Of a stretch of 64,000 nucleotides of DNA, positions 48,464 to 59,700 are shown in pieces. Each line of letters opens with the position of its first letter. Position 1 is the stretch's first letter. Location of the stretch: the NCBI RefSeq assembly GCF_030269925.1, contig NC_085116.1:11408001-11472000 (forward strand). The letters run 5' to 3'. The position numbers and the translations under genes are program-made. The stretch is from Bombyx mori. Its lineage: Eukaryota; Arthropoda; Insecta; Lepidoptera; Bombycidae. The notes beneath the pieces were generated by a model. That model searched no databases, was not told where the DNA came from, and was given only the letters and a program-made list of their open reading frames with translations.

Positions 48464-49196
48464 CTGCTACTACTTACGTAGCCAGTGACGACCACCGATT
48501 AAAAAATACACACGCTAAATGAAAGCGTAAAAATGGTTTTGCTAATATTTCATTACTTACGTTAAATTTATTCAAGATATATTGTAAGCAGGTAGCCATT
48601 AAATTTATATTATAATCGAAAATAAAATCACCGCCACGGTATGTACTGTGACAGCATGAAGATTCAAAAATATATATTTGAAGGTTGAAACCGACTATAC
48701 AAATATAAAAAACGCAATTATCGATATAAAACGATCACTTCCCTACTCGGATACGATTCGTGAGACCCCCGCTATAAGAAGATCACAACTATATAATGTA
48801 CTTAGCCTTTCTTAGGAAAACGGCTATCATTCTTCAAAATCTTCGTAGGAAACAATTTAAGTTCTATCCTTTAGTTACAACGATAGCTCGGATACCCACG
48901 CGAAGATTTGCTGCATCAGTAACAGCTAGTTAAATACGAGTGTCTATCGTAACTTCTAAAGTTATGACGTCTTTGTGAATCGATCTTTGTTGAATAATGA
49001 CACTTTTAGTTGGATTGCCTAACTTTTGTATCGTGGTTATGATCAGGCACCATTTTCTCAGGATTTTATTGATTCGTATTTCAATTTCGATTCGATATTA
49101 CGTGTTTCAATGAAGAATATCTATCATTGCAACAAAATATAGATAATATTTACGAATTTGTTATTTTATTTAATATTAAAATTTGTTTCTACGACG

Positions 49197-49307
49197 AAGC
49201 AATCAAATGTTCCATCTACTTACATCGGGCGGGCCGTGAGCTAAAATTCAATCTACGATAACATTAGTGCAATTGGAAAATAATCTAAATTAGGCAGCTC
49301 AGCCCTT
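49197..49307. repeat. 111-bp target-site duplication, left copy
   Basis: The bases from AAGCAATCAAATG to CAGCCCTT match 52342-52452 exactly by eye; the bases outside differ on each side (G versus A before, A versus G after). Long duplications are known for RTE-clade insertions. Confidence 0.95.
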
Positions 49308-49327
49308 AATAATAATAATAATAATAA
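49308..49327 (-). repeat. (TTA)n tail of the RTE element
   Basis: Twenty bases of AAT repeat on the + strand lie exactly between the left target duplication and the 3' UTR. RTE elements end in short tandem repeats of this kind. Confidence 0.88.
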
Positions 49328-52300
49328 GCCCGTTTTATTTCCAAAACACAAATAGAATAAAGAAAAAAAGAAAAAACACCTTATCAAATAAAAATTACAA
49401 ATTTAAATATAAACTTGTGCTTGAAACCCCATTCGGGTATAGGCCTCCTCCAGCTTGCTCCACTCTTCCCTATCCTTGGCTTTGTTTCTCCATTCTTTTC
49501 CAGTTGCTGCTGTTATTTCGTCGATCCATCTGCTTCTTGGTCGTCCTCTTCTTCTTTTGCCCGCTGGTCCTTCCCATGTTGTAATTTCTAATGTCCATCT
49601 TTTATCCGTATATCTCGCAAGATGTCCTGCCCAGCGCCACTTTTGTGTCAGAGCGTACCTGAGAGCATCTATCAGCTTTGTTTTTTCTCTAATGTATTCG
49701 CTTCTTATCCTTTGTATTTTTCTTATATTCAATATACTTCTTTCCATCGCTTTCTGACAGGTCGCTAATTTTGTTTTTATTTTTGTGTTGTAAGTCCATG
49801 TTTGGCACCCATATAAGAGAGTCGGAAGAATACAGGTATCCATCACAGTCTTTTTCAGATGAAGAGGGAAGGACCCTTTTAGAATTTCCTTTAAGCTCCA
49901 GAATTTTCTCCAAGTTATATTGATTCGGCGTTCGACTTCTTCTTCATCGTTGTTGTCTTTAAATGAAATTAATTTTCCGAGATATATATAGCTGTTTACG
50001 TACTCTAACGGTTTGCCATACAAGCTGATTTTATCAGTACTACTGTTTGTCATTACTTTGGTTTTGTCTTGGTTCATTTTGAGACCGACTTTTTCGCTTT
50101 CCTCGCTTAAAATATTTATCATTTTTTCGAGTTTTTCGTTTGTTTCAGCGAAGAGAACGATATCATCAGCAAATCTCAAATGTGTAAGTCGCTTCCCATT
50201 TACTTTGATTCCGTTCGATGGCCAGTGTACATTTTCAAAGATAAGCTGCAGTACTGCTATAAACAGCTTAGGCGACAAAGGATCACCTTGTCTTACTCCT
50301 CGGCAGATTTTTATGTCCTCTCCCCGTTTTTCCAGTTTGACTCTGCTGATACTTCCATCATAGATGTTTTTTAATATTTTTATGTATTTATCATGAACGT
50401 GACATTTATCTAGGGCTTTCCATATGAAATTATGTATGATTGTATCGAAGGCTTTAGCATAGTCGATGAAAGCTATGTACAGTGGTCTATTGAACTCTTT
50501 ATATTTCTCTATAACTTGTTGTATAACATGTATATGATCTATTGTGGAAAAACCCGAACGGAAACCTGCTTGTTCGATCGGCTGGTGTTCATCAATTTTT
50601 GGAGTCATTCTGCTTTGTAAAATTGATGTGAATAGCTTGTACATACTCGAAAGGAGGCTAATAGGCCTGTAGTTGCCTATGTCATTTGGATCTCCCTTTT
50701 TGAGCAGTAAGATTATATCGGATCTTTTCCACTGTTCTGGCACTTCCCCAGTATCGAGTACTTTGTTAAACAAGTAAGTAAGAGGGTGAACTAACAAAGT
50801 AGAACCAGTCTTTATAGCCTCATTTTGTAAACCATCGGGTCCTGGGCTTTTGTCTTGCTTCATCTTTTTAATGTGTTTGATAATTTCCTTACCGCTTATT
50901 GGTGCTATATCAACCTTCTCCGAAGCGATTTTACAATACTTGCAATCCTTACTAGAATAATAAGCAATTGAACTCGAAGAGATGTCAGCTTTCATGCCAT
51001 ATAGTACTTTAAAAAATTCTGTAGCACAATTTATTACACTGTCTCTAGTTTTGGTCTCTTTGGTGCTTGTTTTTAGGGTTTGGATCCAGTTTTTGTGTGT
51101 TGTTAGCTGTTTGTATGCTCTTTTGGAACTTCTAAATTTATGTAGGTTCTCCTCTATTATTCTATTTCTATGATTTTGGTAATCTTTTTTTATGGCCTTG
51201 CTTGTTGATTTATACAAAGTACTTAATTCCTTTTTCATTTCCTCAGTTTTTGGTTTTTTTTGTACTAGTTCTGTTCGTTTTCTGAGCATATCCAGTGTAT
51301 GTTTACTGAGAATTTTTCCAACAGTATCTACTTTTGGCTCCTTCTTTTTTGATGGCATGCTCTTATTAATAACATTTTCTAATGTATTGTAGTATGTTTG
51401 TACGTCGTGTTCGTCGTTTTGTGTGTTCAATTCTTGTATGTTTTGTTTTAAGTTCTGCAAATAGCAGCTAATATCTTCTTCTGTTTTGAGGGGCTTAGGT
51501 TGTGATTTAAATGTTGTTCTGCTTTCCTTTTCTTTTTTTAGCATGTATGTAACTCTGACTAGGCGATGGTCTGATCTAAATCCTAAGGCGTTGAGAACAT
51601 CTAACTTCCTTATCTTTTTTGGTTCGTTCGATAGAATAAAATCTACTTGATTTTTAGTATTTTCATCGGGAGACAGCCATGTCCATTTACGATTTTTCCT
51701 GGCTTTAAAAAATGTATTCATGATCGATAGTTTGTTTTCCAAGGCATATTGCACAAGCCTTTCCCCTCTCTCGCTTCGTTTTCCGTATCCGAATTTTCCC
51801 ATGACTATACTATCGTTCGTGCTTGTCTGACCTACCTGAGCGTTAAAGTCGCCGATAAGAAGAACATGTCTGCCTGCCTGGCTTAGCGCTGTTTCTAGAG
51901 TTTCGTAGAATAGGTTGATATCCTCCTCTGGTGCTCTCTCTGTAGGGGCGTAGGCTTGTATTATTGACAGTGTCGTATTGTTACATTTAATCTGCAGCAT
52001 AGCCACGCGTTCGGATAGGCCTGAGAAGCTTAGTATCTTGTTTTTATGCTCTTTCTTAACTAAGAAGCCCACACCATACAAGCCTGGCGTTTCTCCTTTG
52101 TAGCAGAAGATATAATCTTCATGTTCTTCAATATTGCATCCCATTCTCCTGACTTCTGCCAAGCCTAATACGTCTATTTTTATTTTCTGTAGCGAGTATA
52201 TCAATTCTACATATCTATGTTCTGATCTTAATGATCTAACGTTGAATGTGCCAATGTTGAGAGATGTATTTTTTTCTTTTAAATTAGCTGGAGGGTTGCA

Positions 52301-52341
52301 GTCTACTGCTCCCACGGTGACTGGCCGGATTGGGAGAGTCA
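49308..52341 (-). mobile_element. RTE-clade LINE, young insertion, possibly 5'-truncated
   Basis: A 3034-bp non-LTR retrotransposon on the - strand between perfect 111-bp direct repeats (49197-49307 and 52342-52452). Sense order: open frame straight from the 5' junction, stop at 49403, short AT-rich 3' untranslated region (49328-49402), and a tail of about seven TTA repeats (AAT on the + strand, 49308-49327). Single ORF, N-terminal AP-like endonuclease, very short 3' UTR and microsatellite tail instead of poly(A) are RTE-clade traits. The frame is intact and the flanks are identical, so the insertion is recent. No methionine occurs in the element before residue 73 of the open frame, so some of the 5' end may be missing. 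Confidence 0.93.
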
Positions 52342-52360
52342 AAGCAATCAAATGTTCCAT
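49403..52360 (-). CDS. RTE-type endonuclease-reverse transcriptase, 985 codons, uninterrupted
   Basis: AP-type endonuclease at about residues 34-270: N40 (GTFNVRS), E69 (GLAEVRR), Y137 (QAYAPTE), D171 and N173 (GDFNAQVG), D240, then SDH at 263-265; all catalytic positions are present. Reverse transcriptase at about 490-760: SPGPDG at 505-510, motif A FIDYAKAFD with D633, GVRQGDPLSP at 688-697, and the catalytic FADD box at 730-733. The C-terminal tail (WRWAGHLAR, then KRRRGRPRSRW) is the basic domain typical of RTE/BovB-like proteins. The enzyme nicks genomic DNA and primes reverse transcription there. The ATG at 52358-52360 and six codons lie in the host target duplication, so the natural start is uncertain. 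No frameshift or stop was seen. Confidence 0.93.
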   Translation of the reverse strand: MEHLIALTLPIRPVTVGAVDCNPPANLKEKNTSLNIGTFNVRSLRSEHRYVELIYSLQKIKIDVLGLAEVRRMGCNIEEHEDYIFCYKGETPGLYGVGFLVKKEHKNKILSFSGLSERVAMLQIKCNNTTLSIIQAYAPTERAPEEDINLFYETLETALSQAGRHVLLIGDFNAQVGQTSTNDSIVMGKFGYGKRSERGERLVQYALENKLSIMNTFFKARKNRKWTWLSPDENTKNQVDFILSNEPKKIRKLDVLNALGFRSDHRLVRVTYMLKKEKESRTTFKSQPKPLKTEEDISCYLQNLKQNIQELNTQNDEHDVQTYYNTLENVINKSMPSKKKEPKVDTVGKILSKHTLDMLRKRTELVQKKPKTEEMKKELSTLYKSTSKAIKKDYQNHRNRIIEENLHKFRSSKRAYKQLTTHKNWIQTLKTSTKETKTRDSVINCATEFFKVLYGMKADISSSSIAYYSSKDCKYCKIASEKVDIAPISGKEIIKHIKKMKQDKSPGPDGLQNEAIKTGSTLLVHPLTYLFNKVLDTGEVPEQWKRSDIILLLKKGDPNDIGNYRPISLLSSMYKLFTSILQSRMTPKIDEHQPIEQAGFRSGFSTIDHIHVIQQVIEKYKEFNRPLYIAFIDYAKAFDTIIHNFIWKALDKCHVHDKYIKILKNIYDGSISRVKLEKRGEDIKICRGVRQGDPLSPKLFIAVLQLIFENVHWPSNGIKVNGKRLTHLRFADDIVLFAETNEKLEKMINILSEESEKVGLKMNQDKTKVMTNSSTDKISLYGKPLEYVNSYIYLGKLISFKDNNDEEEVERRINITWRKFWSLKEILKGSFPLHLKKTVMDTCILPTLLYGCQTWTYNTKIKTKLATCQKAMERSILNIRKIQRIRSEYIREKTKLIDALRYALTQKWRWAGHLARYTDKRWTLEITTWEGPAGKRRRGRPRSRWIDEITAATGKEWRNKAKDREEWSKLEEAYTRMGFQAQVYI

Positions 52361-52452
52361 CTACTTACATCGGGCGGGCCGTGAGCTAAAATTCAATCTA
52401 CGATAACATTAGTGCAATTGGAAAATAATCTAAATTAGGCAGCTCAGCCCTT
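52342..52452. repeat. 111-bp target-site duplication, right copy
   Basis: Second copy of the 111-bp host segment. It provides the ATG and the first codons of the RTE open frame on the - strand. Confidence 0.95.
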
Positions 52453-52881
52453 GCTTCAACAATATTATGTTAACGGGAACAGGCTCGCACCTGATGGCTT
52501 TGCTAGTGGCAACAGGGTTTAGTTTGTGTCACAACTGGCCACTGCCACTGCAGAATTAACCGCCGCTGTCGGCTAGTTCTGAATGTCACTATTATTATCG
52601 TCTGACATTCGGGATTACAGAGGATAAATTGTTTTAACGTTTGGATGCGACCATTTCCCTGTCGACGCTGTTATCTTTTCAAATTAAAAAGTCCGCTCAA
52701 CTTGTCTGGTCTATTTCAATTTACCTTTCTATTCTGCCTTTGTTATTGAGTTTATCAACGTAATCCGTTTTTCCCAATGCGCCTTGACTAAGTAAATTTA
52801 GCCAGAGTTTGATTGGACGCGCTAAAAGCTGGTAAATATATAGGAAATTCTGAATTCTAGCACAATTCTAGCAAATTCTTT

Positions 52882-53122
52882 ACTGGTGGTAGGACCTCTC
52901 GTGAGTCCACACGGGTAGGTACACCACCCTGCCTATTTCTGCCGTGAAGCAGTAATGCGTTTCGGTTTGAAGGGTGGGACAGCCGTTTTAACTATACTGA
53001 GACCTTAGTACTTGTATCTCAAGGTCGGAGGCGCATTTACTTTGTAGAAATCTATGGGCTCCAGTAACCACTTAACACCAGGTGGGCTGTGAGCTCGTTC
53101 ACCCATCTAAGCAATAAAAAAA
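52882..53122 (+). mobile_element. Bm1-type SINE, ACTGGTGGTAGG-start form
   Basis: Starts ACTGGTGGTAGGACCTCTC and ends CATCTAAGCAATAAAAAAAG; close to the other complete 240-bp copies. Confidence 0.9.
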
Positions 53123-53601
53123 GAAAGACAAAAATTTTTGGGGTAAAATTTCTCCCAGTAAAAACGACATTTCGGATATTGACTTTGTCATTATTATATT
53201 TTTTTCAGGCTAACCCATTCAAAGTCAAATTCCATAAACTTATCTTGCGTAAGTGAGACCTGCGAATACATGCGAATATGTCAAGTTTGACACACAAATG
53301 ACGTTTCACAGTAGACTGCTCTGGATTTAACGACATTTTTCGATCGACTAATAAGTTTAGTATGCTCTATTACCAATCTATCGTCACATAGGGTGCCCGT
53401 CGAGAGCCCCTGCAATCAATTTGTCCCATGTTTGGGCGTTTTGATTCTGTGAATTTCACAGGAACACGACGCGTGTTTGTGTGCTCATTGCGACATGGCT
53501 TCATTTGCAAATTCACTTTGTCCTGTTTTTGTAGTCAATCTTTCAATTGAATTGGTCTATATGATTTGATATCATAAATCTATTTCTATCTAAATTTAGC
53601 A

Positions 53602-53769
53602 GTAATAGGTTTCAGTTAGAAAGGTCGGGCAGCCGTTATACTGTAAAAACTTAGAACTCATGTTTCCAGATGGGCGGCGGCATTGACGTGGTTAATGTCT
53701 ATGTGCTCCGTTAACTAATTAACGCCACGTGATCGTGAGCTCGTCCACCCATCTTAACAATAAAAAAAA
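53602..53769 (+). mobile_element. Bm1-type SINE, 5'-truncated and decayed
   Basis: Begins at GTAATAGGTTTCAGTTAG, carries GTCGGGCAGCCGTTATACTG, TCTATGTGCTCCGTTAACT and CGTCCACCCATCTTAACAAT plus A-run. It lies 480 bp after the copy at 52882. Confidence 0.78.
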
Positions 53770-56700
53770 TGTTTTGCAGTGTGGGCTAACTGCAATCTTT
53801 TGATTGCTGAGACCTCTCGTGAAATCCGATCTTCTAATTGTTATCCTGACAAAATCGCTATAATAATATGTAAATGATGCCGGGTCGAGTTCTTCGAAGC
53901 GAAGCCTTGCCCTCAGGATTTCTAGCGTCAGTGCCACTCAGCTTCATTTAACATTCTGATCACGAACGCCTCGAATGATGTCTCCCATCTCGGCTCTCTT
54001 ACACCGATTGCATTAATTTTACCATGTTATAAACGATTTAATAGACTATCTGTTATCTTACTATATACTAAATCATAATTTTCAAGTTAGAGCCCATTAA
54101 AAAAACGTCTTCGTCGGTTTCATTTGATCACTGAAACGCGATAAAAATATCCCTAAATTACTCGTGTCGTCGTAAATTGAAAATTGTTGCTTTATACTGA
54201 AGCTGTTTAAAATTGAACCCTCCCCCGATTTCGATGGTCGAAGAGGTATATAATTTATTCATTACGCCGCAGTTTTTCTCGCTTAATCTGACTTATGAAA
54301 TGGAAATCTCGGAATAAGTATGCGGTTTGTCATTTTCGCGTTGTCCGTCTTCGATATATATACTCGGGAGTATTCAAATCAATCTCTGAACATTTTCAAT
54401 TTATTTCAGAGTCCTTATCTGAGACAGCGTTGGAGTTGAATTAATCTGAGCGGACTCCGCCGGCCCCTTCAGCTCACCGGAAATTAAACGAATTAACGCC
54501 GTCCAAATGTACATTTTTCACTTTGGGACTCGTGCATCCTATCGATGGAGAGAGAGCACCCAGTCTTTCTCATCGGAAAACAATCACCAGATCTCTGCGT
54601 TTATCTGCCTTCACTCAGATCGAACAATTGATACGTCACTAATGTACGTTGAATTGTAAATTGAATCCGCGTTATTGATTCGTCTGCGCTCCGTTTATTT
54701 GGAAAGTCATTTGATTAAACGTAGCGACACCGTTATGTCTCAACTGAGCGTGGTCTGAATATAATTTTATCTCTGCGTTGTGGTAATGACTGAAGATACA
54801 AGTTTCGCATACAAATACGAAGAGAATTGTTGCTCTTATATTCGCATTCTGACAGATTATTGTTTCGTAAAGTGTTTTCGGTGTGTAATTGCAGAATGTA
54901 GGGTGAATCACGTATAAATGGAAATTTTAGGGCGAATCACGGAAGCGGTTCGGTCCCGTATATTTTGCAAGGTAATGGGATAGTAACGTCCGGTACACAT
55001 CTGGTACTTTATGATCGAAAATTTTATGTTAACTAAATCACGCCTAGTCATATTAAACCTCTACTTATATTTGTTTTCTTTTTATTATATAATTTTTATC
55101 GGCATTAAACAGAGTTTACGCTCCTTATGAAGATAGAACAAAGTATTAGAATACAAAAGACCTCATCTACATCTAGTGAATATAGATTTAAACAAAGTAC
55201 CCTTTACACCAGGTGGGCTGTAAAGTTATCTATTCATCAATATAATTAAACTAACCTAAAATTACCTCGTGGCGGTGTCGACAGTCGACCCAAGATCTGC
55301 TATCTAAACGTCACTAACGTCATTTTTCTCAATATTAAGAGGAAGCTCGGACTGTGTTTTGTCCATACCATACCCATGTTTGTCCCTGTTACATATCTGT
55401 ATACAGTGACATTAGATCGAAAATTTTCAACCACAACATTTGGAAGACCCGTCAACTATTTCACAATATAATTCAAACTTCAAACCAGTTAACGCCAAGT
55501 CACCTCTGAGACAGTCTATTCTTTTAGTGTTAGAGAGAAAAAAATATTTTAATTAATTATGATGGGAAGGCAACCGTCGAAAATTACTAAAATCAAAACG
55601 ATTTTTTGTTGTTTTCTTACATCCTATCAAAATATTTGTCAATAAAATAGGTTCGATTTTTTAGTAGGCTGGAGGTTCGATCATAAATTTCGAGTTTTAA
55701 GTCCAAAGTGCACTTGTACCTTTCGTGCACAAATTTGCCAGAAAATAATAATAAAAAAATAATTCTTTACTTTAATCAGCGCTCGCGTTTCATCTTATAA
55801 AACATATTAATACAGAAAATTGAAATTAAATTTTATAGGTTAAGAATTGCTTTGATTTCAAACTTCTTTATTTTTGTTACAATACTTCATTATAAAAAAA
55901 TGCCATCAACTATATTTAATTATTTGAGTAAAACAAAATTGCAATGAGTATTGTTTACATTTATCGCGGTACACGAACATATTTTAAACTCAGAGCTTTA
56001 CCGCTCATCCTCTTAACGAGCTCCACTGTCAAATAAATTACTACGAACTATGTACGTTCTGATTAATAAAACTGATTATGCTTATCGCACGGTTTAAATT
56101 TTCAAATTCGCTAAGCTGTGTGTATGTACTTTTTATATCCAAAATGCATTTACAATAAACAACCTTTTTACATAACCTTCTTTTAACCGAATTCAGTAGG
56201 AGGAGGTTCTCAATTCGAACTCCGTGGCGTGTTTATTCAATTGACAAAATTATTATACTGTTTTTTTACAGAATAGAAAGTATGTTTATTTTGACCTAGC
56301 ACGACGGGTACCTTCTTGCCTATTCTTCTTCTTCTTTCTTTCCTATTATCCTCTGCTGGAGTGTAGGACTCGAATCAAGTCTTGCCTATTACTGCCGCGA
56401 AACAATCGTATGTTTGATCTGAAGGGTATCATTGTAATTGAAACCTCAACCGTATTATGTTAGATAATGAAAATCTACGTTGATAAAAATTTACATAATC
56501 TTGATCTAGACAAACTCAATTTTCAAACTAAGCTCTCAATTTACTATCAAGTGACGTAGGTTTGTCTGTCTGTAAGCTATAAAAAAGCAACGAGAAACAA
56601 ATTTAATTTACCTGTTCTTGTTCTTAATGCCAGCAATATCAGGCTATCCCTAAAAATCCTGTAAAATATCTAAAAGCGTTATCACGAGTCGGTAGCATCT

Positions 56701-59195
56701 GGCTCGCTAACCACGGTTTCCCCCCGCGACTGACGTGTATCATCTTTTCAACCCTCTCCACAGGAGCTCACCGTCGTCTTGAGATTGCTGTACTTAGTAT
56801 TAAATTGTGAGGCTCTTAAAGGTTATTTCGCGAGGATTACGCGGGCTGTAGAGTTTTTTCATTGCGCTCTGTCTAGATTGCGCCCGATTAGCCGCTTTGT
56901 AAATACCTTTAAGGTATCAGGGCTCTAAAATTGGCCTTGGATCCGTGTTGACATTAATGACTCGGTCCCTTTTCTATCTCAGAGAGGTAAGCTTGTACTT
57001 GTAATCATTAATTTCCGATACTAACTACTTATTAAGCAAATTTTTTCGTACTTTCATTTAAGGAAATCATTATCTTGAATTACCTTAAATTTTCGCAGGT
57101 ATCACGAGTTCTTATCGAGATGCGTCATTACGTTCAAAGCATTTAGACTTATTTATTTCTGTTAATGCTGTCGCTTGTGGAAGACAAAAGAAGTTAATTT
57201 TATAAATGGGCTATCCCCGTATACGTTGGTAATCTTGCGTCGGCAGCGTTATCTGGTTCAATCAGCCAAGACAGATAGCGTGGTCGACACGCGAACGGCG
57301 ATTGATTAGCCAAGCCCGCAGTGCCCCGATCGGTTAATAAAGCCTACTACCCGATTGCCTTGTAAGCCACCCGGCCTGCCTACTCAGATTCCGTGAATCG
57401 ATTACTTTGTGCAATCCATCATATTTGAATTGGGAAATAAGGAACTTCAGACTTCCATCTAATAGCGTTCCGGAGTGCCGACAGTTAAAATGAATTTTCG
57501 TAAATTTCCGTTTTAGATTAATTCAAATTTGCGTGAGTTTCAATTAAAAACGAACATTATGCAAAAAACCTAAACTGGCTATAATTAAAAAGATGAATAA
57601 AGAAGACAAATTACTGTCTTTTCAGAAACAATATCTTGAACATTATATTGGTATAATAAGATATCGTAGACAAAGCTAGTTCCAGTATTGTTTAACCAAA
57701 CTTCAATCACGCTCACCAACTTATTGGATTACCGAGAAAGTGAGCAAAATCCAATGATGTTTATACAGATAAGTAGGCGTATATCCGCAACGAAATACTA
57801 TCAGTTTCAGATTAACAATAAACTTTCTAGTTACCGCGTTTATAGTGATAAATTTAGGTAGGGAAACAACGATTGTGTTTTAGCATGCAAAACTTTATTT
57901 CGGCTTGTGGTGTGAATTAATCAAAGTACGTATAATACAGTTGCAGATTAAGCCGATAGAATGGGAAATGTGACAGAGCTCGGAGTCCGGTACAAGTTTG
58001 GGTAACAATTTTGTTCCGCGAATCGGATTACGCTGCGGGCTGGTCGCGGCCAGCACTAGGTCTCTCGGACACAGTATACGTTTCACAAAGTTCTTCCTGT
58101 CAGTTGAATTAGAAAGTCACACTCAACAACAAATCTGGATTTGCTTGGCTTTCTGGAAATGACGTTTTAAACTCTTGTCCGGGTCGACGAAGGTCGGACA
58201 CAGGAACGACGCATAATACGAAACCCGAACGGAATTCGCGCGTTCTGTTGGATTATGCAACAAAAACTGTGCGCTCAACCCTTTTTTTCCTGGGGGCCAG
58301 CTGATGTGACGCGAAGTTTCTTCCGCCGAACCACCACCCCCGGGAACCACGCAGCTCGCAACCCTATTTGTTTGACGAAAATAAATGATTCCCGAAATAA
58401 AAATAAACGAGAGTTTCGCGTTTCGTATTAATTTTTATCGTCACAATACCATCAGCTTTTACATTAAAAAAAAAAGTAGGTTCATTGAATATTCTGTGAT
58501 ACACAAAATAAAACACAATTTAATTCCTTATCGTGGCGCGTACCAACAAATTGCTGACTTAACTTTCCATCAACCACACGTCGATTATGACTCGCAATGG
58601 CGTTTGACCGCTTTAATTTTTTCCACTTTTATCATTTAACACACGTATAATTTTTGGTTTACGTTTTTTTTTTTTTGAATAATTACGCTACGCTAAAGAG
58701 TCGTTAATTGAGCAATAACTTGTCATAGCAGACAGCGGCGGGACACAAAAAATAATTACCTCGCGTATGTGTAAACATTAAACTGGCTCTAAACAGTGAT
58801 TGTCAGTACGCACGCCAACGCCCCCGTGAATATGGGTCAGAGCCCTTACCCAGGGATTGCGACTATTATTTACGTTAGTGACTCGACATATTTTGGCGTG
58901 TTAGAAACCTTAATCGCCCCAACTTTGTTGATCCTCAGAAAAATTAATATCATCAATCGCTTTATAAAGCGTAACGCGTGCATTTTGGCGTTATTGCATT
59001 TTCATATTAAATACAACGATTTTTCATAGTGTAACATTCTTATGAAAAAATTTGGTACATTTCAAAAGATTGGATTATGGAAAGCTTGTATTAATCCAGT
59101 TTGTAATTTTCGTTATAACTATAGAAAAATGATGACTAAATATTTAGTTTTAGTTAATTTTAGATCTAGTAGTTTAGTTAATTAATTGTTGGATA
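53770..59195 (+). other. Intron, few recognisable repeats
   Basis: Only a weak SINE remnant (56290-56455) and a possible one at about 55155-55235 (CTTTACACCAGGTGGGCTGT). GC-richer patches occur at 54400-54560, 57220-57430 and 58120-58350; the last holds a 75-codon - strand frame without motifs. No exon recognised. Confidence 0.5.
56290..56455 (+). mobile_element. Possible remnant of a Bm1-type SINE
   Basis: Contains ACGACGGGTACCTTCTTGCC, then a CTTCTTC-rich insertion, then TATTACTGCCGCGAAACAAT and GATCTGAAGGGTATC. The order matches the SINE, but divergence is high. Confidence 0.45.
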
Positions 59196-59700
59196 TTTCC
59201 GTGGTTCGTCAGGAACGTCGACCTCCATGACGACCTGGACTTAGAGTCCAACAGTAACTATCTGCAGTCGGCGTCGATGCGCCACTTCGATAAAGCGGCA
59301 CGACACGAGAACCCTCTCATCGTGACCGCCGGTAACTACATTCCCGATCCTGCGGACAGCATGGAAAGCAGTCGACGTCGCCCCAAACACGTCATTTCGA
59401 ATCCTCCCGATCCACTAACGGTGCTTCTAGGTACCTCAAGCACCGGTCATCGTTCTCGTCGAACCCGTTGCTTGCGACGAAGGGCTCGACGAGTAAATTA
59501 ACCCTCAGACATAGCCACTGAGTTTCTCGCCGGATCTTCTCAGTGGGTCGCGTTTCCGATCCGGTGGTAGATTCTGCGAAGCACGGCTCTTGCTAGGGTT
59601 TGTGTTAGCAACGTCATCAGGTTTGAGCCCCGTGAGCTCACCTACTAGTTAAGGCGACGCTGATATAGCTTCTCAAGGCTATCAGCATAGGTAGAAAAAA
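59196..59700 (+). pseudogene. Jockey-like LINE, 5'-truncated: ORF2 C-terminus and 3' UTR
   Basis: A frame reading VRNVDLHDDLDLES, SMRHFDKAARHENPLI, then RRRPKHVISNPPDPLT ends at the stop near 59501. The RRP-hhV-x-PPDPLT ending is characteristic of jockey-clade RT proteins in Lepidoptera. The roughly 200-bp 3' UTR (GAGTTTCTCGCCGGATCTTC, TGAGCCCCGTGAGCTCACC, TCTCAAGGCTATCAGCATAG) ends in a short A-run. The 74-codon frame starting at 59277 is this fragment, not a host gene. Confidence 0.82.

Larger units (their letters stand above)
42112..49196 (+). other. Intron between the SINE and the RTE insertion
   Basis: Contains the MITE at 43271, SINE copies at 45872 and 47597, and a LINE tail at 48343. 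Positions about 44150-44640 are less AT-rich with frames open on both strands and no motif; they could be conserved regulatory DNA. Nothing else recognised. Confidence 0.5.

Noticed and set aside
58123..58350. 75-codon - strand frame with a glycine-rich start
   Set aside because: No motif, no splice context that supports it, and only a single open stretch.
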